Part shown: in pieces, positions 32,550 through 43,900 of the stretch
Position numbering within the stretch: position 1 is the first letter of the stretch
Layout: the number at the start of each line of letters is the position of its first letter
Source of the DNA: Magnaporthiopsis rhizophila
Taxonomy: Eukaryota; Ascomycota; Sordariomycetes; Magnaporthales; Magnaporthaceae
Assembly (NCBI GenBank): GCA_003049465.1
Contig: PYSS01000021.1
Span: forward strand, 223,311-287,310
Reading direction: 5' to 3'
Length of the DNA: 64,000 nt
Made by a program: the position numbers and the translations under genes
The notes under the pieces: model-generated
The model's database searches: none
What the model saw: only the letters and a program-made list of their open reading frames with translations
What the model was told of the DNA's origin: nothing

Positions 32550-35028
32550 TTAAATATGCGGAGCCTGCGGCGTGACCGAGCACGGCCCGTCCGGGTCCGA
32601 GGCTTCGATGGTGTAGGTGAGAACGGTGTGGTCCATGTAGTGCAGCATCAGGCGCCAGCGGCGGACGGGATCGGCCATGAAGGGCTGGTTGTGGCGGCGG
32701 CGCTCTCCACGGCCGGGAGGGAACAGCCTGAGGCCGCGAGCTCCGGGCTGCGGCACCTGCGACACGGACATGCCCACCATCCAGAGGTGCGGCCGCACCT
32801 TGCGGTCCTCCTCCCTGGTGCGCGGGAGCAGCCACTCGACCCGGAAGCCGTGCCGGACCTGCTGCCAGCCCCTGCGCGCCTTAGTCAACCGCAGGAGCGC
32901 CACGCGGCCGCACGTGGACCCGACCACGACGAGGTTCAGCTCCGGGATGCAGTGCTTCATGCACATGCGGTTGGAGTAGGCCATGTCCCAGGGCTCCTTG
33001 ACCTTGTCCGGGTTGTGCGGCACCAGCAAGCGCCGGCACATGACGCTGGCCTTGCTAGGGTCGAGACAGAACAGCTCGACGTCCTCCTCGCCCATACGCA
33101 GCAGTGCGTACCTGCGGGCGATCTGAGGCGGTGGCGGCTTGTACTTGATGTCCCACATCATCCTGTCGTACAGGTGCTTCCGGATGCCGTTGCTGTACAG
33201 GATACCGTGCAGGAACTTGACGGGGGCCATCGTTTCGTGACGGAAGACAAGCCCGAGGCTGGGCACAATCGTCAGAGGCTCGTGAAGGCCCGCACCGTTG
33301 ACGCCGAGGGCTGCGGTTGGCATTTTTGGCCGGCGTTCGTCCTTCTCGGCGCGGCCGAGCCGCTCCCAGCGCTTCAGCGCCTCGTCGGATTCGGCGTATC
33401 TCTGGCATCCTCGATCGTCATCGTTCTGGCTTGCCGTCTCACCAGCAGGCGTACACCGGAAAAGCGCTCCGATATTAACGGGGGCGGGCGGGCCGTGAGG
33501 CCGATGTCTGCCGAAGTGGAACCTATCCAGTTCAACGCCGGCAGTGGGATTCTCAGGGACGAGTTTGGCACTGCGGCTGATGTCTAGAAGCAGCCCGGTG
33601 GGCGCGTTCCTGCATCCGTCAATATTACTAACGGGCGCTCCCAGAAACTCCTCGGCCGTCTGCGCCGCCCTGAAGAAGGAATCCGGCAACACCATCACTC
33701 CCCAGCTGCATCTGTGGTTCTGGTTCAACATGGGGACTTGGGTGATGCTCGCGCCCATGTTCCAGATCGAATGCATCCAGCAGGAGCCGGTGATGTCGAC
33801 CGCGACAACTTTGTCGGCCTCGCCGTACTCGTCATTGAGGAAGTCAATGCTGGGGATGTTGGCCCCATTCCGGCCCGGCTGCGTCAGGATGATCCTCCAA
33901 TCCCGGGTCCGATGCCTCAGGTGCCTCTGGAGGGCGTTGGCCGTGAGGCCTGCCGACGCCAAGAGCGGCGAGCGGTCCTCCATCGGGGACATGTCGTAAT
34001 CCAGAAACGTCGTGGTGGTTTGGGGTGCCCCCGGCTCGACGGACGAGTCGCCAGGCCCCCTAAGAGAGAAGGCAAAAACGGTGATCTCCAGAAGATTGCA
34101 GCTGACGGCCAGCAGGCGCGACTTCTTGTGCAAAGCAAGACCCCAGGCCGACGCCCCGACGGCGGCGTGGAAGAACTCCCGCGGAGGCCGCGGCGTCGAC
34201 ATCCACCCCTTGTGCCTCCGTGCCGAGTTCTCGATCATGGCCGCTATCGTGTGCGTGTAGTATCCCACGACGTCTCCGTCGTCGTAGGCCGCCACGACGA
34301 CCTCGAGGTCGCCCAGGTCGCCGACTATCATGTTGTTGATCTCATGACCCGAGCCTTGGTCGATGTGGCCCGGACACATGGCGGCGACCCGGGACGGCGG
34401 GGGTTGGAGCACGAGGAGCCCGCCGTCCTTAACGACCTGAGGCGGGTTTTGGGGTTCGAAGACGTGTATCCTGCCCTTGTAGGCGACGAAGTAGAGCTTA
34501 TCGCCGCGGAAGACTTTGACATCAACACGGGTGCTTTGGCCGGACGTGCGCATCTGTAAGGATAGAGGATAGAGGGGTGCCCGAATACAGACCAGAAAAA
34601 AAAGGAGTCAGACTCACATTGTAATGCTGAGAGAGGACGGCCAAGTTCATCCGCTGGCGGCCAAACTGGAGCAACTCGTGGGCCGGGGCCGGGGCGGACG
34701 GGGCGCTCTCGGCGATGCTATCGGCGTCGTCGGACCCGTCGTCCAGCGCATCGCCGGCGCCGGCGCCGGCGGCGACGTCGGCGGGCTGCGGCGTGACGCT
34801 CTCGTCCTCGCTGTCCGTGTCGTCAAAGTCGTCGTCGGCGAGGTTGGGGTTCTGGCCGTCCTCGAGGATCTTGGCGCGGATCTCGCGCTCGACGCCCGGG
34901 CGGCAAAAGCGGTTCGCCGGCGTCTGGACGCCCACGACGGGGCTGACAAAGACGACGCCGCTGCGGCCGGCGGCGGCGGGGTCGTCCCCGGGCGGCGGCG
35001 GCGGCGGCACGGCTGCTGGCTCTTCCAT
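32550..35028 (-). CDS. CRT10: CRT10-like regulator of ribonucleotide reductase synthesis
   Basis: Exons 35028-34618 and 34553-32550 give 804 residues. The first exon codes a Pro/Ala-rich start, an acidic patch (DDDFDDTDSEDES) and the FGRQRMNLAVLSQHYN segment; exon 2 continues VDVKVFRGDKLYFVAYKGRIHVFEPQNPPQ, the signature opening of fungal CRT10. Further family-type blocks are EINNMIVGDLGDLEVVVAAYDDGDVVGYYTHTI, SAWGLALHKKSRLLAVS, WRIILTQPGRNGANIPSIDF, VAVDITGSCWMHSIWNM, and SNRMCMKHCIPELNLVVVGSTCGRVALLRL. These fit a WD-like propeller. Yeast Crt10 affects transcription of RNR genes; that function is taken from the family and may not transfer. Third-position GC is very high in exon 1. Confidence 0.85.
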
Positions 35029-35249
35029 TTCGGTCTATCGCAGCAGCGAGTCTGCGGTGATGTCGGGTGCAGCAGCAGCAGCGAAATGGAAAGACTCATT
35101 GCAACATTGCCACATTGGCACGCCACGGCCACCCCCTCTCGTTTGAACTGCAACCGGAACAGAGCCGCCAAAAAAAAGCTGGATGGATGGATGGTGGGGT
35201 TTGTGTGCTGCTCAACGGGAAGGCAAACGGAAGGATCAAAACGCTTGCG

Positions 35250-35331
<82 letters not shown>

Positions 35332-35340
35332 NTTTTTTTT

Positions 35341-35396
<56 letters not shown>

Positions 35397-36116
35397 TTTG
35401 GCTTTGTCCGCCCCGTCGGAGCGGCACCCGCCAGTTGGGCAGTGACGCGGGCACGCAGCAGCACAGGGCCTTTAGGTTGAACTCAAACGAGCGGACGGAC
35501 CAAATAGGGTAGAAGCGGGCAGGCAAGGCGGACGGACGGTCGACCGCGCCGGTATGCGGGGCAATGGTCAAAAATGGCTTGTGGATTTCAGCGGTCGACC
35601 GACTCGCACGCCGACCTCAACTTGTAGGGCAACCGTGACTGGCGCTGCGCCGCTGCTTCGTGCTTGTTATTTCAATGGTTGGCTCCTCTTCGCTCCTGGT
35701 TGCTTCCGTCATTCTTGTGTTGTGTACCGCACCTATGTTTTAAGATTTGAATCTCACCGTGCCGCTCACTATTGGTGAGCACAGACGTGGGCCTCGGCAA
35801 GTGCGAAGGAAGGGAGGCCAAAGAGAAATCCTTGGTAAGCGGGCGGACAGTCAGGTACCATCGCCGCAGAAAAGATCGAATCAACATGATTTCCATCTTT
35901 GTCTACTAAACTTCAGACCCAAAACAAATCGTGCATCCAAAGCCAGAGCTTAGGGTATAGCCGCACCAAGTGCGTATATTGGATGGAGAAACTCCCAGAA
36001 TGCAAGAAAGGAAACAGAGAATGGAAACAAACTTGAATCTCCTCCGCCGTATATGTGTATATATCATTCTCGTATATTCGTCATCAAATGTCCTTCCATG
36101 GGCTTTTTTGTCCTTT
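35029..36116. other. CRT10 upstream region with a T/TTTC tract
   Basis: The CRT10 promoter region and the 3' side of the GH5 gene. It is dominated by a 147-bp T-rich low-complexity tract. Open frames crossing it are poly-Phe or poly-Lys artefacts. Confidence 0.6.
35253..35399. repeat. Poly-T followed by a TTTC microsatellite, with N
   Basis: About 88 T (one C near 35293, one N at 35332) followed by about 13-14 TTTC units to 35396. The N within the homopolymer suggests an unresolved length. Confidence 0.9.
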
Positions 36117-37346
36117 TTATGCCCTCATGAGCTCGACCATGTCCTTCATCCTGTAATCCAGTACCGGGGTGACCCAGTCGTCCTCGACCAGGCTGTAGGT
36201 CTCCTTACCGTTGTCCTTTGGCTTGCGCGGGTTGATGGCCCAGTAGCCAAAGTCGGCGTCGATGGCTTTGAGGTAGCGCATCAGGTTCTGCCAGTAGTTG
36301 ACGTCGCCGGCGCCGGGCAGGTGCGGGGCGCCAAACTCGCCGACCCAGACGGGGGCCACGTCGCGCTCGACCAGGTAGGCCCAGTTCTCGCGCATGGACC
36401 GGACAAAGGACGCGTACGGGCGCTGGGAGAAGCGGCCCTCGGACGAGCCCCAGCCGGACCAGGCGTAGACGTGGGCCGAGTAGACGACGCGGTCGTCGAC
36501 GTCGAGGCGGACGGGCCGGCGCTCGACACCGCGCAGGTCGTTGCCCGACTCGGTGCCGCCGACGACGACGAGCCAGTCGCGGTTCATGCGTAGCAGCCGG
36601 TTGCCGCACCGCTCGGCGGCCGACGCCCAGCGCTCCCACGGCATGGTGCCCCAGAGCCCACGCACCTCGTTGCGCAGGTCGGCGCCGACGACGCGCGGGT
36701 TGTCGACGAAGCGCTCCATGACCGTCTCCCAGTGGCGGATCCAGTCCTCCTCGGTCTGTGACACGCGGCAGATGGGGCCTAGGTGGTCGTTGGCCCAGCC
36801 GGCGTCGCACGGGTCGGCGCCGCAGCACCAGGTGGCCGTGGTGATGTGGTTGTTGACGATGACGGCGATGCCCGCGTCCGTCAGCGACGTCACCACGGCC
36901 TCGAACACGTCGAGCGCCCGCATCCCGATCAGGTCCTGGTTCGCGGCCAGCAGGTGCGGGAGCACCGTCGGGTTCGTCATGACCATCTCGTCCGAGTAGG
37001 GAAGCCGCACCGAGTTGAAGCCCAGCACGCGGATGGTCTGGGCGATGACGTCGCGGTGCTGCACGTCGAGCCCGCCGGGGATGAAGAGCTCGTCGCTGCC
37101 GCCGTACCAATTGACCGACGAGAGCTTGAAGCGCCGGCCCTCGCGGTCCACGACGTCGCGGCCCCGTGCCCGCAGCGGCAGCGAGTACGTGTCGATAAAG
37201 CTGTTGGCGATGGGCGCCGGCAGCGGGCGTTGGGCGAAGAGCTGCGACGCCAGGTCCGGCTGCCACGGCACGCCCAGCGCCGCCTCCGCCCTCCACATGT
37301 AGTGGAAGAAGCCGCCCAGCAGCAGCATGCTGATGAGCAAAAACAT
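36117..37346 (-). CDS. GH5-family glycoside hydrolase with signal anchor
   Basis: A 409-residue intronless protein from the ATG at 37346; an upstream TTG extension is not needed. Residues 1-19 form a hydrophobic segment (FLLISMLLLGGFFHYMW), a signal peptide or signal anchor. The TIM-barrel follows with GH5 landmarks: FKLSSVNWYGGSDE, LGFNSVRLPYSDE, IAVIVNNHITTATWCC, the acid/base E227 in GADLRNEVRG, AHVYAWSGWG, and the nucleophile E337 in VWVGEFGAP. Substrate-binding Trp and Tyr are near the end (DFGYWAINPRKP). Six Cys could form disulfides, which fits a secretory-pathway enzyme. The family cleaves beta-glucans, mannans or related polymers; the substrate cannot be fixed by eye. The lack of a clear cleavage site favours a membrane-tethered, cell-wall-acting enzyme. 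Confidence 0.9.
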   Translation of the reverse strand: MFLLISMLLLGGFFHYMWRAEAALGVPWQPDLASQLFAQRPLPAPIANSFIDTYSLPLRARGRDVVDREGRRFKLSSVNWYGGSDELFIPGGLDVQHRDVIAQTIRVLGFNSVRLPYSDEMVMTNPTVLPHLLAANQDLIGMRALDVFEAVVTSLTDAGIAVIVNNHITTATWCCGADPCDAGWANDHLGPICRVSQTEEDWIRHWETVMERFVDNPRVVGADLRNEVRGLWGTMPWERWASAAERCGNRLLRMNRDWLVVVGGTESGNDLRGVERRPVRLDVDDRVVYSAHVYAWSGWGSSEGRFSQRPYASFVRSMRENWAYLVERDVAPVWVGEFGAPHLPGAGDVNYWQNLMRYLKAIDADFGYWAINPRKPKDNGKETYSLVEDDWVTPVLDYRMKDMVELMRA

Positions 37347-38062
37347 TGTTCTGGAGTAATGCAACGGCCTGCGTGTGTGTGTCTTGTCTATTTTTCTGTC
37401 TCAATGTTTCCCTTCTTCCTGTCTCAATGTTTCCCTTCTTCCTGTCTTGTCTCCCGGCCGGGTCGGTCGGCGTCGATCTCAAGCAAGCGGAGTGCGGATT
37501 TGAGGAGAGGGAGGCGGGGCGGGCACGGTCGGACCAGCGATATCGGGCATCCGAGAGAGTCCGTCGGTCCGTAGCTCAGGTCGGCGCCATATCCAGCACG
37601 AGCGCGCGTCGAGGGGTCGGCCAGCAACGTGAGGCGAGGCAAGCTTAGCAGGAGCGGGTTATCCGGGGACACGCCGGCCCAAATGTGCCGATGTCAATGA
37701 TTCAGGGAAAAAAAAAAAGAAAAAAAAAAGAGGCCGGGCAGCGCCTGCTGGGATTGAAACTACAGAGGGATGACTCGCACAGGGTGATGAGCTCGTGTGG
37801 CTTGGTTTCTCCAAGGAGGCTGGCTCCCTTACTTTTTGCTTTTGCGGTGCCTCGTGCGGACTTTCGTTTTGCAAAAAGGAACATGACGCCCGGACAGAGG
37901 TTGGGATCCGGTCACACGAATTGGTCAGCACCACCAGCACTCAGTCATTTACTGCATTCGAGGCCTGCAGCAATGCCTGCCCCCAGCCCTTGCGCTGCTT
38001 TGGGCTTCCGCAGACGCCACCGCAACGCTCACGTCACCCTTTCGATTCGGGGCACTGAGATA

Positions 38063-38099
<37 letters not shown>

Positions 38100-39175
38100 G
38101 TGAGTTGGCTATCGGACAGTGAAACCAGGCGGCCGGATCCCGGACCCAAACGCCCACGTCGAAAGGGCGTACCTGGGAACTGTGCGCTTCACCATCCTCC
38201 ATGTGGCGCCGCTTCGTTTCCATCCATGTGGTCCATGTTCCACGCACGCACAGACCCTGCAGAGCCGGCTGTTCCCTCCCCACCATCACCATACTACCCC
38301 AGCCTGCAATAACACGACGTAATGGGGGGTGTGTGGCAGGAGGCGCAAGCTGTGCGGCTGGGCTAGTGTACCAATATCTTCATTTCACGACGCAGATCAA
38401 TCAAAGGACACGCGGCGCTCAGACCTGTCATCTAGACTCAGCTGGGGCCAGTTCCTTGCGGGTTCATTTGCCATGTTCACCATTATTCATATTTGATATC
38501 CCGCCAAAATGTCACAAACGAGGCTGAGGACAGTGTTAAATGACAAATGATCGGAGAGGTACATGTGTATCTACATTGCAATGTGTAGGAGTCTAGGTCA
38601 TCTCCCGACCATGATCCAGTAAATTGTGTGCCGTCTAGATCCCGTCTGTGCAGCTTGCACCCAATTAGGCACGCGGCCATGTTGCCGTCTCGTAACAGCG
38701 TTGTAGTACAATGAGTGAAAAAAATAAAAACAAAAGGAGACAGATCCAGGTATCTCCATCGTGTCAAACACAGACCTTCGCCTGGTCTGCGTAACAAGCG
38801 CCGCCAGCTTTTTCCTCCATGCGCCAAACGCTGCACCAATAAAAAAAAATAAAAAAAAAATAAAGATAGTGTTAACCATGTGAAGAAGGAAAATAAAAAA
38901 TACAAATACTAGCAAGCTCCTTTTGCTGCGCGTCCCGAGGCATCGTATCGTGCATGAGCTTCATCCCGAGTCGGTGCCGGCGCTGGCCCGATTCGTCCTG
39001 TGACCTCCGTGATTGTCCTGGCTCCGGGAAGACAGGGTCGTCTGTGAAAGATGTCGTCCGTGAGGAGAGAATTGTCTCTTCACTCATGTTTTTTTGTTCG
39101 TTTTTTCTTTTCTTTTCTCTTTTTCCGTCTCCTTCTCCAAGATGCATGCATCTTGGATCAGAGCATTATACCCAT
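37347..39175. other. GH5 upstream region, no gene seen
   Basis: 1.8 kb between two minus-strand genes. It has a pure T run at 38066-38098, an A-rich block at 37706-37730 and A/T stretches at 38840-38900. Open frames are artefacts of these tracts. Confidence 0.55.
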
Positions 39176-40999
39176 TCATATCCTGTTCATACCCAGTGGG
39201 TTCATGTTCATATCGTTGTCATCCCTCTGCCCGCTCCGAGAGCCGGCGTATATCTCGCTGTTGTCCCATCTGACCACCTGCGGTGGAGCTTTTGGTTTTG
39301 AGAAGGAACGCGTCGGCGCGTGATACCTCGCAGTCTGCCCAAAGTAGTCGGGCGTCCGTCGCCCGCTGGGCGGGGGACTCGTCGGGGTCATCGTTGGGGT
39401 CATCGTCGGGGTCATCGCTTTAGAGTATGGCGAGATCGGAGTGGGCCCTGCGGAGGGTGTTACTGCGTCGTCCACCATAGTCTTGCCCGAATCCCGTGAT
39501 AGCATCTCGTACGAACGTCTTTGGTTTTTGAAATCGTCCGCCACCCGAGCATCGACCGAGACGAACTCGGCCTTCTGGTGGGGGCAGAACAGGGACGTGA
39601 AGAAATCCTTCCACCCTGTGATCATTGACCATCTCCCGAGCAGGACCACGAGCCAAATACCGTTCATCTGCATCTTGGGCGTCAGCGTACACGCCCCATC
39701 TGTGCGCACACGGATCGAGCAAATAAACGCTTGTTGGGGGATGTGGTTCAAACTTACCGCCAAGAGGAGAAGCACGGCACCAACGGTAGCTTGGTTGATG
39801 ACGAGCTTGCTGGCCTTGTCCAGGCACTTGTTCTTGTCGCCGCCAGCAAGCGCAAGGCACGTGACCCATGGGGTAGCCAAGCCCTCGTCCGTCTTGATCC
39901 TCTCCAGAGTGTTGTCTTGAAAGACATAGACGATGGAGAAGAACACAACGTCGGCGATGATGATGAGCACGATGGTGATGCCCCTCCACTGAAGCTGGAT
40001 AACCCGTCGGACTCGTCGGTAGGCCTGCCTGGGCGTCATGGTCTGGATGCTTCGATTGGACGACGGAAGATTGGAACCCTCGGTCGAGGCGCTGTTGTCG
40101 TTGAGCGAGGCGAGGTACACCTTGATGCAGTAGACAAAGGTGGCCAGCTGGATAATGATGGTGAAGCCGGAGAAGATGAGCAGCGGGATCCACAGCACAG
40201 CCAGGCTGTTCTGGTGGTTGATATGACACGTCTGTCCGAAGCGGAACGACACTCCGCTCATAGTCAACGCCAGGATGATGCCGAGGAGGGGGATGCCCCA
40301 GCCGGCGGCCTGGGCAAACCACATGAAGGTCTTGCCGACCACGACCTGCCAGCAGATCTGGAGGTGCAGCGAGAGGGCACGCAGGAAAATCCACATGACT
40401 CCAGCCCATCCTCCAAGGATAAGCATGGTTCCGGATGCGGCACATGCCTGGTTCGACGTCATGTCGTTGGGCGTGATCCTATCGGCGCACTGTTCCGGCT
40501 GCGCAGCGAGGGGAACCACGAAACCCAGCTAAGAAAAAAAAAAAGGCCGAGAGGGTCAGTTGAGCTTCACAAGAGACTACCTGTTTGCGAAACTTACATT
40601 CATAAACATGACTGCTATGGTCAAGCAGATGCTCAGGTAATGCCTGTGCGTCTTCTCGACCGGTAGGCAAAACCATGACAGCAGCAAGAATACGCACAGA
40701 GCTGCTGATATGACTGCGACAATCTCGGCGGCCAGACCGATGGTGTTGAAGGTCTCAGGGTACACCCAGTCCGTCATGGGACAGGGGAGGCAGCATGTCA
40801 AGTTGCCGATATCTGAGCATAGCCTGCCCTTGAGGACTAGTATTTTGGTTGGTTCTTGCTGTCAGCGAAATGCTGCCGACTGACTGGCTTCCGCCGCGGG
40901 GGAAAGCAGACACCACATACAGCCATATGAGCCGTGATAGTCGGCGGCGTCAACAAAAGGCTTCGGGCAAAACGGGAGGTTTATTCCATTTAGCGACAT
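39176..40999 (-). CDS. Fungal seven-transmembrane G-protein-coupled-receptor-like protein
   Basis: Exons 40999-40921, 40836-40598, 40528-39758 and 39667-39176 give 526 residues. The N-terminus is extracellular and Cys-rich (LPFCPKPF, RLCSDIGNLTCCLPCPMTDWVYPETF, with an N-glycosylation site NLT). Seven hydrophobic helices follow, e.g. LAAEIVAVISAALCVFLLLSWF, LGGWAGVMWIFLRALSLHLQI, GWGIPLLGIILALTMSG, LLIFSGFTIIIQLATFVYCI, TIVLIIIADVVFFSIVYVF and LVINQATVGAVLLLLA. The CCLPCPMTDWVYP opening is typical of a fungal receptor family related to Dictyostelium cAMP-like and secretin-like receptors; the exact class and ligand are unknown. The C-terminal cytosolic tail is Ser/Thr/Pro-rich with an MTPT repeat. 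Intron 3 sits in the last extracellular-to-helix region; the junction LLLLA|MNGIWLVV keeps the helix. Confidence 0.85.
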
Positions 41000-43900
41000 G
41001 GTTGCGGTATTTTGAAGAAGCCCGCCAGCACGAGTGCGGTGTGGCTGGCGTATCGTCTTTCGGTTTTGTTTCGCTCGGTGCGGGATCGGGTGGCTACAGG
41101 CTCGAGTGTTATATGCCCCGTCAAGCCGCGGGACGAGGATGAGGTCAGACAGGTGCCACCAGCCTGTATGTACCTTGGCTGGTGGGATGCACAAGTCGGG
41201 GAGGACGGGGTCGGACCGCGTCGAGGGGCTGACGTCGGGCGTCAGCGACACATCGAGCCTTTGTATGTATGGTCGTTCGGGTCCCACAAGAGAAATCGGA
41301 GAACAAGGAACAAGCTAGAGAGAGGGAGGGAGCGACTGGAGCCTGGGAGGGAGGGACTGGAGCCTGTGGCGCAGGGAAAGGAAAACACGGTATTTAGATA
41401 TTAAGTTATGCGGGTATCCGCCCGGGCACGTTCCCCTGCGGGGATATATCGAAGCGAACAAGAGAGTGGCGCGCTCAAGGCAATGACGGGCGGCGGCGAA
41501 GGGACAGAGAAGGAAACGGTCAAGCAAAACGATCGAGAATGGAGGCCCCGGCTTCGCGAGGGGGGGAGGTGGGAGGAGCACGAGATATGTACGGACTGTA
41601 CTACTACGCACACGAACGAGACTAGGTAGAGCCGGGAGTCTGGATTTCAGCGGGCTCCTTGAGGGACTCCATAAGGCACGGCTCATGGTGTAGGGGGTGG
41701 GGTGTGGATGAGAGGGTGAGGAGACCAGGAAAGGGTGCGAGGCGCCAGGGGTGTACTGTTGTCGCTCGACAAACTTGTCCACGACCCACGCCTCTGCGGG
41801 CGGGGCACAACAGAGCCCTTGGATGGATGGCCAAGAACGGAGGGCCCAGTCAGGAACGAGGCGCGTTGGATTGCCGGGGAGTGCCCAGCTCCAATGGGGC
41901 CTGGAGCCCTCTTCTGACCAGCCTTTCTCCCATCTCATTGGGGAGGAGGAGCAAAGCACAGCACAGCTGTGCTAGGTAGAGACCGTGGGTCACTGTTATC
42001 GCACGTGGGTGGGTGCATGTTGGCCGTGCGCCCTCGGCCTGTCGTTGGTAGCGGAAAGCCGTCATCCGTTTTGGCGGCCGCTGCCATTGAGTTGCTTCTC
42101 CTGGTTAGGTAGGTACCTATTTTCTTTTTTCATCTTTTCTTTCGTTTCTTTTTTGCTCCTCCGCCTACCTGCAAGCCTCCCCGCTGTCGTTGGTTAGTTC
42201 ATCTCGTCTCCGCCCTCGGCCAAACTGGAAAGGCGCAGCTGCAGGTATCGCACGAGAATCTTTATGGGACGCTTTCTCCTCATTGGCCAACCTATCGCCA
42301 GGAAAGGCCAGGGGTCCCGCCGTGGCTCTGGGTGGTGGGTCACACTTTCTCCGTGATCCACTCGCGCCGACCATCTTTTTTCGGCCCTTGCTGACAACGA
42401 TGGAACCATGGTTGCGAGGGGCTGGGGGTGAGGGGCGAAGAAAAAGAGAAAAAAACTCAACCGGTGGGGCCAGTCAGGTGCCAGGAACAGGGGATCACAC
42501 ATGGAGGTGCTAGATTAGCGACAGGGGTGCGGCACCGCGGCGGGTTGACCGAGAAAGAAGAGCCTAGGCAGAAGTGGGCAATTTTGAGATTTGCCCGCCG
42601 CCCGTCGACTGACCAATTCAATGGCTCGTCATGGGAACTGCTGGGGACATGGTCCGGTTCGCATTTGGGAAGGCTCCAATGGGGAGAAAGATGGCCCTAG
42701 CAGCGGCTATCCTGAACGCCATGTCGTGTCGTATGTAGTGCTGGTAGGTCGCTGGGCTAGATTGCCTGCTCTCCATGCGGGGCAGTTTCACGCTTCACGC
42801 TTCCGGCACTCGGTATGGTTGGTGCGCGCATCTGGGCAGACGGGCTCTCTGTCCGGCTGTTGTTGCTGTGACTAATTTGCTGCACCCTCGGTCAAACGGT
42901 CTGGCTGGCCAGGTTGGAGCGCCCGTTGTGATGAGCTAGCTCCTCATATCTTGGCCTCAACAGCCGCCAGAGCTTGTAGCCCAAAACACTGGTGGGATGG
43001 CATGACTGCCTGGACATTACGACAAGTTCTCTGATATACCCGTGCGTGACCGGCTCTGCTCTGTTCGCGTGTGGCGGGCGAAACGCCGACTTGCACGGAA
43101 AATCTCCTTTCCAGCTTCACCTGCGATGGAGTACCCAAGTCTATGTGGTGCGTGGAACAAATGAGATGGAATCAAGATTCAAGACTAAATAAATATGCAT
43201 GGTTTTCAGCCACTCGGGTAGGTTTGTCACAAATCGATCTGGAACATGCAGACGGCTACTGCATACATACTGGCCAGCTACCAAGGTACTACCTATCAAT
43301 GCCACGCGCCCGTATCCGCTGCATACCACACACACTCCCAAATGCGAGCTGGAAGGCATCTATGGCCCCAGCCTAGTGGACGCTCCTCCGGCGGCCGAGG
43401 TCGCCGTGAGACTTGCAAGTTCACATTGAACTCAATGCCGGTCCGCATCACGCATGGTTTCGTCATCGGCCCGCAAATTGACAGGCAGTCAGTTAATGCT
43501 CTGGGAATGTCCCTGGACTCCGCGGTGCCGTGGAGAGGGTGCCTTGTTAGGGTGTGAACTGGACGGCGCGCCCGTTAGTGGCTTGCGCTGGTCGTGAACA
43601 CAGCGACGTTGTTTCGTTTCTCGGCACCGCGGCTTGCCTAAGCACATCCAGGTAGGGTCTAGTTAGCGGCTTCGGAGGAGAGGGCAACGATCACAAGGCG
43701 CGGGAGGACCGGGGGCCATGGACCATAGCGGTGTGTCTGAATCGCCATAGTTTTCGTGCGACGGCTAACCAATTTGGTCCGACGGCCTATCACACCGTGC
43801 CGCTGGGACGCCGCCGATCCCGTCACCTGCCAATGGGAGCTTTATTGGCCTTACGGGATGGCGGCGGCTTTGCGGCAACACCGCCCCCCTGCTATGTTCG

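Noticed and set aside
35096..35571. Open frames of poly-Phe, poly-Lys and KERKKERK type
   Set aside because: They are translations of the T/TTTC tract and cross an N.
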